From the IMG/VR virus record IMGVR_UViG_3300010354_000387, positions 1-30,104 of that record: DNA of 30,104 nt. One strand, 5' to 3'. The notes beneath the pieces were generated by a model. That model searched no databases and was not told where the DNA came from. It was given only the letters and a program-made list of their open reading frames with translations. Below are positions 19,575-27,828 of this stretch, piece by piece. This DNA comes from a virus. The position numbers were made by a program, and so were the translations under genes. Numbering within the stretch: position 1 is the stretch's first letter; each line of letters opens with the position of its first letter.

Positions 19575-22448
19575 CTAGATTGAGATGACGAGAACATAGC
19601 CGCCGCCGCCATTTCCACCTGCTCCAGATGTGACGGTCCCAGCAGTTCGCGTTGGGCCACCGCCACCACCGCCACCACCGCCAAGATAGCCATTGCCTCC
19701 GTTCCCAGCATCGGCGTTCACCGCGCCGCCGCCGCCACCGCCGCCAGCGCCAAGTCCATCAGTCGCAGAAGATGCTGCGCCACCCCCTGCAGTCCCGCCA
19801 GAAGCCACGGTGCTGTCAATCCCGAAACCTCGAGCACCAGCACCTCCGACGTATGAGGCCCCCGTGTCGGAGAGACCACCACCGCCACCGCCACCAGTTC
19901 TAGTCATCGCGCGGATTGCTGCGTATCCAGCGATAGAACCCCGCCCAACGGAGAGGTGATTTGAGTAGTTTGCTGCTGTTGTAGCAGAGAAGATTTTTGC
20001 GGTGCCTGGCTCATCTGACGTGCGAATCCCAGAATCGGCAGTGTCGTCAAGTGATCTTTGACCCCACTCGGCAACCCCAATGCCAGTTTGAGCGTTTCCT
20101 GATGTCCACCCAGCCCCATACCCTCCAAGCGCAACGGCTGCAGTTCCAAACGAAGTCTGACCACCATTAGCACCAGCCAGTCCGCTTAGGTTCGCGGAGT
20201 CAGAAGTCACTGCACTTCCGCCTACTCCGCCGCTTCCGATGGTCACCGTCACTGTCCCTGGGAGCGCCGAGGCGTTGATCCATCTCCAGACGTGAGCACC
20301 GCCGCCACCACCAGCACCACCAATTGTGTTGCTAGTCGTGATCTGTCCGCTTGCACCGCCGCCACCAGCGCCGATTGCTAGAACGTAAACCGCGCTCTTT
20401 CCAGCAGGCTTGATCCAAGATCCGCTACTAGTGAACTCCTGGAAATCAGCCGCAGCAGCCGTCAATGTTGTCCAGGATGGAAGGCCAGCAGACACTGAGA
20501 GAACTTGGCCTGCTGTTCCGATTGAGAGCGTGGAAGCAGTGCCGACTCCACCGCCGTATAGGATTGAGCCAGTGCTTGTGAACGCAGCGAGCGGCACTGC
20601 GTTGATTGCGGTTGCCGTTCCAGCCGTATCAACCCAGACATCGCCAGTATTTGGCGTGCTCGGCTGCGCCGTTCCGACAGTGACTTGCGCCTTTGATCCT
20701 GCAAGGTCGTAGGTTGTCTTGACTGAGTTCGGCACTGCGGCCGTCGTCGTAGAGGTCGAGGAGGTTGAATCCTCAAGCGTGGTGACGCCGTACACGCCAG
20801 CCGTTGTTGCGGTTCCAACTGCGGCAACTGGAGTTGTCCACTCAGGCACGCCGCCTGCTGAGACGCTCAAGACCTGCGCGGCTGTACCAATGCCGAGACG
20901 CGTGATCGTGGCTGACCCGCTTGCGTACAGGATGTCACCTGCTGCTGTCGCTGTTGCCTTTGGAATCGCCGTCCCTGCGGTTGTGTTTGCAGTGTTGGCA
21001 AGATCGTAGGCAGACTTGACCGAGTTTGGAACAGCAGCCGTTGTGGTGCTCGTGCTGGAGGTTGAATCCTCAAGTTGAACTGCGCCCCTGACCAGATTTG
21101 TCGCGTCGGCAACTGAGATGACTGGAGCCGTGCCGCCTGTTGACGAGATCGCGCCAGTCCCTGCAACCGACGCCACCTTGCCAGCAGCAAGGTCGTATGC
21201 CGACTTCACGCTCGCAGGTGTCGCCGCAGTCGTTGTGCTCGTGGACGAAGTCGAGTCGGTGAGTGTGGTGACACCGTAGGTGCCAGTCGTATTCGCCGTC
21301 CCGATTGCGGCTGGCGTCGTCCACTCAGGAGCGCCGAGCGCGCTCACGCTGAGGATCTGCGCCGCAGTCCCGATGCCGAGTCGCGTGACGGTTGCCGAGC
21401 CTGACGCGTAGATCAGGTCTCCTGCGGCAGTCACCGTATTCTTCGGGATGGCAGTGCCAGCCGTGGTGTTAGCCGTATTCGCCAAGTCGTATGCCGACTT
21501 CACTGAGTTCGGAACCGCCGCCGTGGTTGTGCTTGTGCTAGATGTCGAGTCTTCCAACTGCACCGCGCCGACCACGCTTGTGGTGGCTGCAGCCACTGAG
21601 ATAACAGGCGCAGTTCCGCCAGTAGAGGAGATGGCACCAGTGCCAGCGACAGAGGCGACCTTGCCTGCGGCGAGGTCATACGCGCTCTTGACGCTGTTCG
21701 GTGTTGCCGCCTTCGTCGTAGACGTTGACGAGGTTGAGTCCTCAAGTTGCACGGCACCGCTCTGCGTGGTGCTGGCTGCGTCAATGGAGACTGTTGCCGT
21801 GCCGCTCGTCGTAGACGCGTTGATCGGTGACGTGCCGACGACTACGGTTGCAGTGCCACCGCCGCCAGTCTGATCAACCCACTGCGTGTTGTAGTTGGTC
21901 GAGTCAATCTTGGCGAGGACTTGCCCAGCGGTTCCGCCAGTCGGAACGCCAGTCCCTGCTGGCCCAGTTGCTCCAGTGGCGCCAGTCGCACCAGTCTCGC
22001 CTGTATCGCCGCGCGGAATCGAGAAGTCAAAGATTGCGGCGCCAGATGTGCCAACGTTTGTGACGGTGGCATTTGAGCCAGCCGTCCCAGTGGTGACAGT
22101 GCCGACGGTGATTGTCGCGGCTGATCCAGCAGCACCAGTGGCGCCAGTTGCGCCTGTGTCGCCAGTGTCGCCCTTATCGCCCTTGTCTCCCTTGACAAGC
22201 ACAAAGTCAAAGACTGCTGCAGAGGATGAGCCACTGTTTGTGACCGAGACGGCAGTTCCTTGCGTGACCGTTCCAACAGCAATCGTCGCAGCCGAACCCG
22301 CTGGACCTGCTGAACCTGCTGGACCTGTTGCACCTGCTGGACCTGTTGGACCTTGCGCGCCCGCAGGCCCTGGTGCCTGCACCGTGATCTCGGTGCGCGT
22401 ATCGTTGATCGCAATGATCTGCGTGGTCAGTTCAACCTCAACGCTCAT
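19575..22448 (-). CDS. Large collagen-like and glycine-rich tail fibre, copy 1
   Basis: A 957-residue fibre, the largest gene here. Residues 1-25 are the N-terminal adapter. Collagen-like Gly-x-y stretches occupy about 27-52, 87-109 and 147-166 (for example GPAGAQGPTGPAGATGPAG). Between them are strand-rich spacers that share an AxxFDFxxxxGD pattern. Residues 235-585 hold five copies of the tail-fibre repeat LxDSTSSTSTTTAAxPxSVK, two of which belong to a 161-residue tandem duplication. Residues 665-957 are the Gly-rich adhesin domain, starting FQEFTSSGSWIKPAGKSAVY and ending GYVLVISI. A trimeric fibre with a receptor-binding tip is likely. ATGA overlap with the upstream gene. Confidence 0.85.
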   Translation of the reverse strand: MSVEVELTTQIIAINDTRTEITVQAPGPAGAQGPTGPAGATGPAGSAGPAGSAATIAVGTVTQGTAVSVTNSGSSSAAVFDFVLVKGDKGDKGDTGDTGATGATGAAGSAATITVGTVTTGTAGSNATVTNVGTSGAAIFDFSIPRGDTGETGATGATGATGPAGTGVPTGGTAGQVLAKIDSTNYNTQWVDQTGGGGTATVVVGTSPINASTTSGTATVSIDAASTTQSGAVQLEDSTSSTSTTKAATPNSVKSAYDLAAGKVASVAGTGAISSTGGTAPVISVAAATTSVVGAVQLEDSTSSTSTTTAAVPNSVKSAYDLANTANTTAGTAIPKNTVTAAGDLIYASGSATVTRLGIGTAAQILSVSALGAPEWTTPAAIGTANTTGTYGVTTLTDSTSSTSTTTAATPASVKSAYDLAAGKVASVAGTGAISSTGGTAPVISVADATNLVRGAVQLEDSTSSTSTTTAAVPNSVKSAYDLANTANTTAGTAIPKATATAAGDILYASGSATITRLGIGTAAQVLSVSAGGVPEWTTPVAAVGTATTAGVYGVTTLEDSTSSTSTTTAAVPNSVKTTYDLAGSKAQVTVGTAQPSTPNTGDVWVDTAGTATAINAVPLAAFTSTGSILYGGGVGTASTLSIGTAGQVLSVSAGLPSWTTLTAAAADFQEFTSSGSWIKPAGKSAVYVLAIGAGGGGASGQITTSNTIGGAGGGGGAHVWRWINASALPGTVTVTIGSGGVGGSAVTSDSANLSGLAGANGGQTSFGTAAVALGGYGAGWTSGNAQTGIGVAEWGQRSLDDTADSGIRTSDEPGTAKIFSATTAANYSNHLSVGRGSIAGYAAIRAMTRTGGGGGGGLSDTGASYVGGAGARGFGIDSTVASGGTAGGGAASSATDGLGAGGGGGGGAVNADAGNGGNGYLGGGGGGGGGPTRTAGTVTSGAGGNGGGGYVLVISI
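20776..21747 (-). repeat. 161-codon tandem repeat inside the fibre gene
   Basis: Two tandem units of about 483 nt, each containing two tail-fibre repeats, a VASVAGTGAISSTGGTAPVI block and an AIPKxTxTAAGDxxYASGSA block. Repeat starts fall near residues 235, 396 and 558 (and 298, 459). The proteins are almost identical between units, but codons differ at many third positions. Confidence 0.75.
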
Positions 22449-22798
22449 CGCGTCACCTCTGGCGAGACGGTCGCGGCTCCTTGTAGCAATCGAGTCACTA
22501 CGCCACCAGCGCTTACAAGTTCAAGGTCATACACGCCGCTGAACGGCGCAGTGAGCGCCGCCGTGGTCGTTGCCGAGATGACAATGGCAATCGTTCCAGC
22601 AGATCCGCCGAGCGTGATGCCAGAGCCATCGGTGAGGCTGAGGACGCTGCTCGTGGAAGAGTAAGTCTCACGCACCTGCATCCGCGCGCTGTAGTCAGTC
22701 AGGTTGATTGCGGTGCCCGCAGAATCCTTCCAGGTGACCGTCAACTCAAACGTTGCGCCCTGATTGATCGTGATGTTGAACGTATTGCCAAGCGCCAT
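22445..22798 (-). CDS. Beta-sandwich virion-associated protein
   Basis: A 117-residue protein of a type found in many phages near fibre genes: NITINQGATFELTVTWKDS, INLTDYSARMQVRETYSS, a TITL-like GSAGTIAIVISATTTAAL segment and the characteristic end GGVVTRLLQGAATVSPEVTR. The fold is probably an immunoglobulin-like or BppU-N-like sandwich that docks fibres. It lies between the head-tail connector and fibre 1 and overlaps both by 1-4 nt. Named role not established. Confidence 0.72.
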   Translation of the reverse strand: MALGNTFNITINQGATFELTVTWKDSAGTAINLTDYSARMQVRETYSSTSSVLSLTDGSGITLGGSAGTIAIVISATTTAALTAPFSGVYDLELVSAGGVVTRLLQGAATVSPEVTR

Positions 22799-23397
22799 TA
22801 TCGACTCAACCCTTCACGCTTGCGGTATGCCTCAAGCAAGATCTGTGCTTCTGGATGCAATGCGCGTGTCTGGCGAATGATGCCGCCAAGATCCTGCGAA
22901 CCGATCACGCCGAAGGGGGACGTCCTTGATGACCACACTGCACCAGCCTGAATGATTGCCGCCTGCTTGACTGCGCTTGGCACGGCTGGCCAGCCGAAGA
23001 CGCCAGCAACCTTCACGCCACGATAGACGTCGCGCGGGAAGTTGCGCGGCCAGTTCACCGATACATCGATTTCGTTGTACGGCCAGCCGTCAAGTGCTGC
23101 ATTGCCTGGCGCGAGGTTGTAGTCAGTGCCAGCAGTCCAGGTTGTCTCGTAGGTGCCGTCGCCGTTGTCATCAGTCTGCAGCGTTGTGATGCTGACGAGA
23201 TCATCAGTCAAGACGTAGCGATAATCGTCGGCCGTGTAGTAGCGCGTCTCAGTCGCCGTTCCGAAGCCTTGCTTGCGGTCGGTGTAAAGATCAATCAGCG
23301 CATCGGTTGCGTCGAGCACCGACTGCAGCGCCTGGTCATCAGCGGAGTCGCTGATTCCGATCGCTGCCTTGAACTCTGCGAGCGTTGCGTACGACAT
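22798..23397 (-). CDS. Head-tail connector protein (HK97 gp6-like)
   Basis: A 199-residue mostly helical protein of the gp6/gp15 adaptor family, which forms the ring below the portal. Motifs are YATLAEFKAAIGISDSADDQ, LQSVLDATDALIDLYTDR, a beta insert with RYYTADDYRYVLTDDLVSIT and the strand GWPYNEIDVSVNWP. The C-terminal helices are AVKQAAIIQAGAVWSSRTSP and ALHPEAQILLEAYRK. Starts at an ATG in a TGATG overlap. Confidence 0.85.
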   Translation of the reverse strand: MSYATLAEFKAAIGISDSADDQALQSVLDATDALIDLYTDRKQGFGTATETRYYTADDYRYVLTDDLVSITTLQTDDNGDGTYETTWTAGTDYNLAPGNAALDGWPYNEIDVSVNWPRNFPRDVYRGVKVAGVFGWPAVPSAVKQAAIIQAGAVWSSRTSPFGVIGSQDLGGIIRQTRALHPEAQILLEAYRKREGLSR

Positions 23398-23672
23398 CAG
23401 ATGCCTCCGACTTCCAAGATTGTGAGCAGTTGTCCGTTCGTTTCAGCGACAGCATAGAGCGTCTGTCGCTCCATCAAGCGAATTGTGATGGCTGTGTCTT
23501 TCCTGAGGAGGTAGCCAGTCGTGATTGTCACGCCATCGGCGCCAAGAAAGATGTCCTTCGAGTTATTGCCTGAGGCATAGAGGTGCAGTTCTGTTCCTGC
23601 GACATAGCCTTCCGCGATAGACTCGTGCGCAGTCCCGACGCTCATCTGCCTGCTGCTCAGATGCTGAATCAC
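23397..23672 (-). CDS. Small beta-rich virion protein
   Basis: A 91-residue beta protein with the pattern SVGTAHESIAEGYVAGTELH, then LYASGNNSKDIFLGADGVTI and TTGYLLRKDTAITIRL, ending TLYAVAETNGQLLTILE. Proteins with this order (a YLG-like strand, VTxxxGyxL and LYAxxxxxxxxlxvle) are frequent in phage structural modules; position suggests a head decoration or stabilising protein. The GTG start overlaps the stop of the 55-codon gene (GTGA). Confidence 0.65.
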   Translation of the reverse strand: MIQHLSSRQMSVGTAHESIAEGYVAGTELHLYASGNNSKDIFLGADGVTITTGYLLRKDTAITIRLMERQTLYAVAETNGQLLTILEVGGI

Positions 23673-23836
23673 TCGTCAATCCCTCTTTCCCGCTCTCTAA
23701 GCGGCGTTCTGATCAGGGTGGCTGTGCTGCCCCACCTCGTGATAATAGCGCGCTCTACGTGGCTCCTAGATGCCTCTGCGTTGATTTTACGAGGCGTCCG
23801 CCGAGCCAGTTCCTTGAGTTTCTTCAAGATGTCCAT
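23669..23836 (-). CDS. Small basic protein, 55 aa
   Basis: A 55-codon gene after the capsid gene, with ribosome site AGGAGGGGAA before the ATG at 23836 and a stop overlapping the next GTG start (GTGA). The protein is rich in Arg and Lys: MDILKKLKELARRTPRKI near the start and TPLRERERGIDE at the end. No recognised domain. Charge and place (after the capsid hairpin) would fit a DNA- or capsid-binding role, but nothing more can be said. Confidence 0.62.
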   Translation of the reverse strand: MDILKKLKELARRTPRKINAEASRSHVERAIITRWGSTATLIRTPLRERERGIDE

Positions 23837-23850
23837 TTCCCCTCCTGATG

Positions 23851-23890
23851 CGAGCGGGGCGCCGAGCCGAAGCCCGACACCCCGCCGCTC
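23851..23890 (-). promoter_or_regulatory. RNA hairpin with UUCG tetraloop after the capsid gene
   Basis: On the minus strand, GCGGGG pairs with CCCCGC outside, and CGGGC-UUCG-GCUCG forms a 5-bp stem (one G-U pair) capped by the very stable C(UUCG)G tetraloop. It lies between the capsid stop and the ribosome site of the next gene. No T tract follows, so it is likely an RNA stabiliser, processing site or partial terminator. Confidence 0.65.
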
Positions 23891-23907
23891 AACCTAGTGC
23901 CTACTGA

Positions 23908-25065
23908 TTAGGCGACGTTGGCTGACTGATACGACTTGACTGCGCTTGCCTGAGCAAGACCAGTCGCGCCGCGAACTTCAACCTTGTAGGAGATCAGGCC
24001 GAGGTTCCACGCGAACTCGCGGGAAACTTCAACTCGCACGCCGCCCACGAGGACGGTGTAGATCTGTCCGAGGTCACCGAAAAGGATCGCCCCTGCGGTG
24101 TTGTCCGTCAGGTCGATAAGCGCTGCGCTGTAGACAGGTGCTCCGAGGAGTCGGTCTGCAACGTTCGCATCGCCTGGTCGGAAGATTGGCTGGCCGCTCG
24201 TGTCAACGAGACCAGTCACAACGCCGAGCGTTGTGTCGTTCATCAACCAACCCGCCTTCGGTGCCCGACGATAGGCCTGATTGCAGGACGCCTTCAACTT
24301 GGCTAGATCGGTAAACGTAGGATTTACGGAAACCGTTCCAGAACCAGTTGCGCCAACCTGCGCTGCAGCGGCAACAGCGGTACCAGCGAAGGCCCCGTGT
24401 GCTACTGCGACTTCTGCACCGCACTTGTCCGCGATCATCGCACTCAAATCATAGGCTGCGTCTTCAGCAAGTTCCTCTGTGATTTGAATGATCGTCGCGT
24501 ACTTCACTGGCGTCAGGCTGAGCGCGTTGAGCGTTCCGTCGGACTCACCAATCGTTCCAGCCTCAGCAACGGAGCCAGCGGTTCCAAGAGCCGTGACTCG
24601 TGGGAACTGGATGTTGTTGCCAGTGCTGGTGCGGAGCACCGTCACGATGGCTGGGTCAATGAATGGGTTGAACTGAGCCGCAACAACGTTCACGCGATCA
24701 GCAATGGTGACTGGGTTGCCCAGGCCAGTGCTGCGTGAGACATCGCGGTACTCGAACACCTGCGCGCCGCCTGTTCGGGCAAGTGCGCGGAGTTCATCGT
24801 TCGATCCGTCGGCCTTCTCAGCCTTCGGAGCAATCGCCGTTGCGAACTCGGCTCGCACTGCATCAGCAGCGGAGCGCGCTTCGGCGGCTTCCTTCTCCGA
24901 ACGAATCGCGGCCGCAACGGTTGCAGCCTCTGAAGTAAGTTTCTCGAAGCGAGCCTGTGACTCGCCCTCAAGCGCTTCGCCCTTCGACGCGAGGTCGGTC
25001 ACGATGGACTGAGCCTCGGTCAGAAGTGCTGCACGCTTCTCGTGCAGGTTTCTTACGTCTGACAT
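23908..25065 (-). CDS. Major capsid protein, HK97 fold
   Basis: A 385-residue capsid subunit. Residues 1-95 form a charged helical segment (LHEKRAALLTEAQSIVTDLA; RSEKEAAEARSAADAV) like the HK97 delta domain, which acts as an internal scaffold and is removed by the protease. The mature part has FEYRDVSRSTGLGNPV, the spine helix region LAEDAAYDLSAMIADKCGAE, GWLMNDTTLGVVTGLVD, LLGAPVYSA and GDLGQIYTVLVGGVRVEVSR, all standard for the family. I chose the ATG at 25065 with AAGGAGACAG upstream rather than 25095. A 107-nt gap to the protease gene holds this ribosome site and no other clear signal. Confidence 0.93.
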   Translation of the reverse strand: MSDVRNLHEKRAALLTEAQSIVTDLASKGEALEGESQARFEKLTSEAATVAAAIRSEKEAAEARSAADAVRAEFATAIAPKAEKADGSNDELRALARTGGAQVFEYRDVSRSTGLGNPVTIADRVNVVAAQFNPFIDPAIVTVLRTSTGNNIQFPRVTALGTAGSVAEAGTIGESDGTLNALSLTPVKYATIIQITEELAEDAAYDLSAMIADKCGAEVAVAHGAFAGTAVAAAAQVGATGSGTVSVNPTFTDLAKLKASCNQAYRRAPKAGWLMNDTTLGVVTGLVDTSGQPIFRPGDANVADRLLGAPVYSAALIDLTDNTAGAILFGDLGQIYTVLVGGVRVEVSREFAWNLGLISYKVEVRGATGLAQASAVKSYQSANVA

Positions 25066-25172
25066 TTCTGTCTCCTTGTCTTGATTGGCTTCCACAATGG
25101 TGCGGCTCGCCTAGCGGGATGGTCTTGCGTGGACTCGCGTACTAAGCGCGGTGGGACGCGACCTCGTGGCTG

Positions 25173-26630
25173 TTAGAGCAATTCCGATTCCATCTCGGCA
25201 AGCAGCAACTTCGCTTGTGCAATTGACGGATCAATTGCATCACGCTTCGGAGCCAACTTCTCCGTGACGGACTCGATCACCTCGACATCCTCAACGGTCA
25301 GCGGTTGCGCTGCCTTGATGGACTCGATGGCTGAGATAAGCCGATCACCGTCCACGCCCATTCGGGACGCGACCTTGCGAACGGAGGTAAGGCCCAGCGT
25401 GGCTGGGTAGGCTGGCGTCTGGCCTGCGCTTAGGACGCTGACCTCAAATAGATTGACTTCGCGCAGCGTGCGCGTGTCCTCGTCCCACTCGTCGCCATTC
25501 TTCGGAATCGTGAAGCCGAATGACATCCCCATTGCACGAGCCTCGTGCGTCAACTTGGAGATCACGCCTGCGGCGTCTGGATCGGATGGATCAAGTTTCG
25601 CCTCGACCTTCAGGCCGCGCTCGTCTTCAGTAAGGCTCAGGCGTCCGCTCGCGGTCGTCGCAAGTGCGCGAGTCTCATCGTGTCCGAACAGGAATGAAAC
25701 GATCTTCTTACCATCTGCAACGCGAGATAGCGTGCGACGGAATGCGCCTGGTGCGATTACTTCGGTGAATGGAAGACCAGCGGAAGGTGCGCCAAACAGG
25801 GCCGCATAGCCAGTGAATGTCTTCTGTCCGTCTTCGCCTTCGGTCACGGTGAAGTCGCCCATCGGGAGAGCGCGTGTCTCAAGTTCCTTCACGTCAAACC
25901 TCTCATCTTCAAGCAGCGGCGCGAGAACGCCGTCCGCCCATTCTAGGACTCGATCTGCACCATTCTCTGTTGTGGGATCAACGCCCCAAAGATATGCAGC
26001 GACCGCTCCTGGGCCTGGGAAGTCTTCGTTGTCTGGATCGTTATTGCGCGCAACATCTTCCCAATCAATGCGGTGGCGCAGAATCCAGGCACGCATTCTC
26101 GTCACCTTGTCGTCCTCAACTTGTCCAGCGCGCAACTGTCGCGCCTCTTCAATTGTCTGATCCGTCAATCCGTCTCCGCCGAAACCATTGCGCTGATAGG
26201 TCAGTCCCTTCTCGGCTGCAATCTGAATATATTCAGGCACGTCAATCAGCACGCGCATCTCGTCGCCATCGTCAGAGTCACCTGACTCGTTTGGCTCCCA
26301 CGCGTTGCAGTAATGGTCGCCGCGAACGTAATCGTCCCAACGCTCGCAGAACGCCTTGATGCCATCCTCATCCTCTTGCACGTTTGCCTCGTTGAAGAAT
26401 CGGCAATTGCCGCACGCGCGGCCATCAGGAACGTCAGGCGTCAGGGACGGTCGGTAGTTATCTGGCAACGCTCGCTCGCCGCCTGGCTCAATGCCCTCCG
26501 CAAGCGAGACGGCAACCATCTGCTCAATCGCCGCCTCTTTCGTCTCGTGGCATCCGATCACTTCGCCGTCGTCTTTGATCGTCGCCCAGCCAGCGCAGCC
26601 GTCAGCGCTGTCGGTGATGAAGTACGGCAT
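25173..26630 (-). CDS. Prohead protease with N-terminal four-cysteine (HiPIP-like) domain
   Basis: A 485-residue protein that would cleave the capsid delta domain during maturation. The protease (about 258-418) has TGYAALFG, VIAPGAFRRTL, FLFGHDETR with His317, ARAMGMSFGF with Ser370 and LFEVSVLSAGQTPAY with Glu396, the S78/U35-type triad. The N-terminus is unusual: residues 1-52 form a small domain, and 73-108 hold C-x2-C-x18-C-x12-C (CGNCRFF ... FCERW ... HYCNAWEP), close to high-potential iron-sulfur proteins. Residues 140-215 (GLTYQRNGFGGDG, WGVDPT) form a helical domain also seen fused to other phage proteases. ATG in TAATG overlap with the portal. Confidence 0.88.
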   Translation of the reverse strand: MPYFITDSADGCAGWATIKDDGEVIGCHETKEAAIEQMVAVSLAEGIEPGGERALPDNYRPSLTPDVPDGRACGNCRFFNEANVQEDEDGIKAFCERWDDYVRGDHYCNAWEPNESGDSDDGDEMRVLIDVPEYIQIAAEKGLTYQRNGFGGDGLTDQTIEEARQLRAGQVEDDKVTRMRAWILRHRIDWEDVARNNDPDNEDFPGPGAVAAYLWGVDPTTENGADRVLEWADGVLAPLLEDERFDVKELETRALPMGDFTVTEGEDGQKTFTGYAALFGAPSAGLPFTEVIAPGAFRRTLSRVADGKKIVSFLFGHDETRALATTASGRLSLTEDERGLKVEAKLDPSDPDAAGVISKLTHEARAMGMSFGFTIPKNGDEWDEDTRTLREVNLFEVSVLSAGQTPAYPATLGLTSVRKVASRMGVDGDRLISAIESIKAAQPLTVEDVEVIESVTEKLAPKRDAIDPSIAQAKLLLAEMESELL

Positions 26631-27820
26631 TACGGATTCTCCTGACCAATCGTCCCGATGTTGAGTGGCTTCCAGAACTCATCGCCACCATCTACAGGTG
26701 GTCTGTCTTCCAGTGCGCGCACTTCGTTCACCGACAAAAAGCCTGAAACCAATGCCGTGTTGTACGAGTTATAGCGTTCCTGTGTTGTCGCTCGGAGCAG
26801 ACCATCAAGCGTGAACTTGAGGAACGTCTGCTGGCTTCCTGGAATGATACGCTGGAACGAAGCCTCTAGGCGAGCAATTAGTGGGCCGAGTCCAAGCCGC
26901 AACCATTCGATTGAAATCACTTCGATGCTGCTATATGACGTGTTCCCGCCTGGATACTGAAGCATATGCAGCGGCACGCCGTAGATACGCGCAATGGCCT
27001 CCACGCCGTAGTGCATCGTCTCCACCAACTGCAGATCGCTGATCTTCGCGCCCAACTGCTGATAGTCGGCTCCGCCAGTCAGCACCGCGACGCGCCACGC
27101 CTTCTCCAGTCCGCCGTGGCGTCGCCCGAATCCATTGCGAAGTGCATCAGCCTGATCCTGCGTCAACTCACCTGGAACCTTGATCAGTCCGCCAACGCTT
27201 GCATTGTTCTCATAGAACTTTGCGCTGAATGCCTGCGTCGCGCTGGCCAGTCCAAGCGTCACCTTGTGATGCTCAATCGGCGAGAGGCCGCGATGGTTCT
27301 CGCCAGTTGCGAAGAGCGGGATGTGAATGACCTCATCCGCTGTTAGCGTGATGGCGCCTTCAATTGTCTCAACGTGGTAGAGCGGTTCGCCTTTGTCGCC
27401 AGTGTGAATCTCAACCTTCTGCGGATCTAGCACGCGCGTCTCAATCACATCGCCCTGAGAATCGCGCAAGCAAAGAATGAATGCGTTGCCGTCCAGGAGC
27501 AGTGAAGAGACGACGCGATGCTTGAACTCGAAGGATGTGTAATTTGGATTATTCGCAATCGGCGTGTCCATCCAGCGCGGTCGCGGTCGATATGGTCGGC
27601 GCGTTCCATCAACGCGGATGTAGGTGTCCCACGGCATTGCGGCAACCGTATCGGCGTACAACTTGACGGCCGCATACACTGCGCCAATTGATGTCGCGTT
27701 TTCTTGCGTCACCAGGACGCCAGCAGAACTGGACGTGGCTTCTTGGCTTAGCCACTGGCCACCAATGAATCGCTTCTCCTCAGGCTCAGTGCGTCCGAAG
27801 ACGCGATCAAGAATGCCCAT
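26630..27820 (-). CDS. Portal protein, HK97 family
   Basis: A 396-residue subunit of the dodecameric DNA entry ring. Family traits: MGILDRVFGR start, NATSIGAVYAAVKLYADTVA, the crown/wing strands ETRVLDPQKVEI and YHVETIEGAITLTADEVIHI, GLSPIEHHKVTLGLASATQA on the stem helix, YGVEAIARIYGVPLHML, and NTALVSGFLSVNEVRALEDR followed by PPVDGGDEFW at the end. Encoded 8 nt after terminase large subunit. Length is normal. Confidence 0.93.
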   Translation of the reverse strand: MGILDRVFGRTEPEEKRFIGGQWLSQEATSSSAGVLVTQENATSIGAVYAAVKLYADTVAAMPWDTYIRVDGTRRPYRPRPRWMDTPIANNPNYTSFEFKHRVVSSLLLDGNAFILCLRDSQGDVIETRVLDPQKVEIHTGDKGEPLYHVETIEGAITLTADEVIHIPLFATGENHRGLSPIEHHKVTLGLASATQAFSAKFYENNASVGGLIKVPGELTQDQADALRNGFGRRHGGLEKAWRVAVLTGGADYQQLGAKISDLQLVETMHYGVEAIARIYGVPLHMLQYPGGNTSYSSIEVISIEWLRLGLGPLIARLEASFQRIIPGSQQTFLKFTLDGLLRATTQERYNSYNTALVSGFLSVNEVRALEDRPPVDGGDEFWKPLNIGTIGQENP

Positions 27821-27828
27821 CAGTCTCC

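Noticed and set aside
19575-22448. Diversity-generating retroelement for the fibre repeats
   Set aside because: No reverse transcriptase gene is present, and the repeat differences are mostly synonymous rather than at adenines in a variable region.
18099-22448. CRISPR-like array from regularly spaced repeats
   Set aside because: The repeats are coding tail-fibre and Gly-x-y units in frame, without unique spacers between identical repeats.
20719-22542. Long open frames on the plus strand across the fibre gene
   Set aside because: They lie opposite a clear fibre gene, have low-complexity Val/Pro/Ala content from reversed Gly/Ala/Thr codons, and lack ribosome sites.
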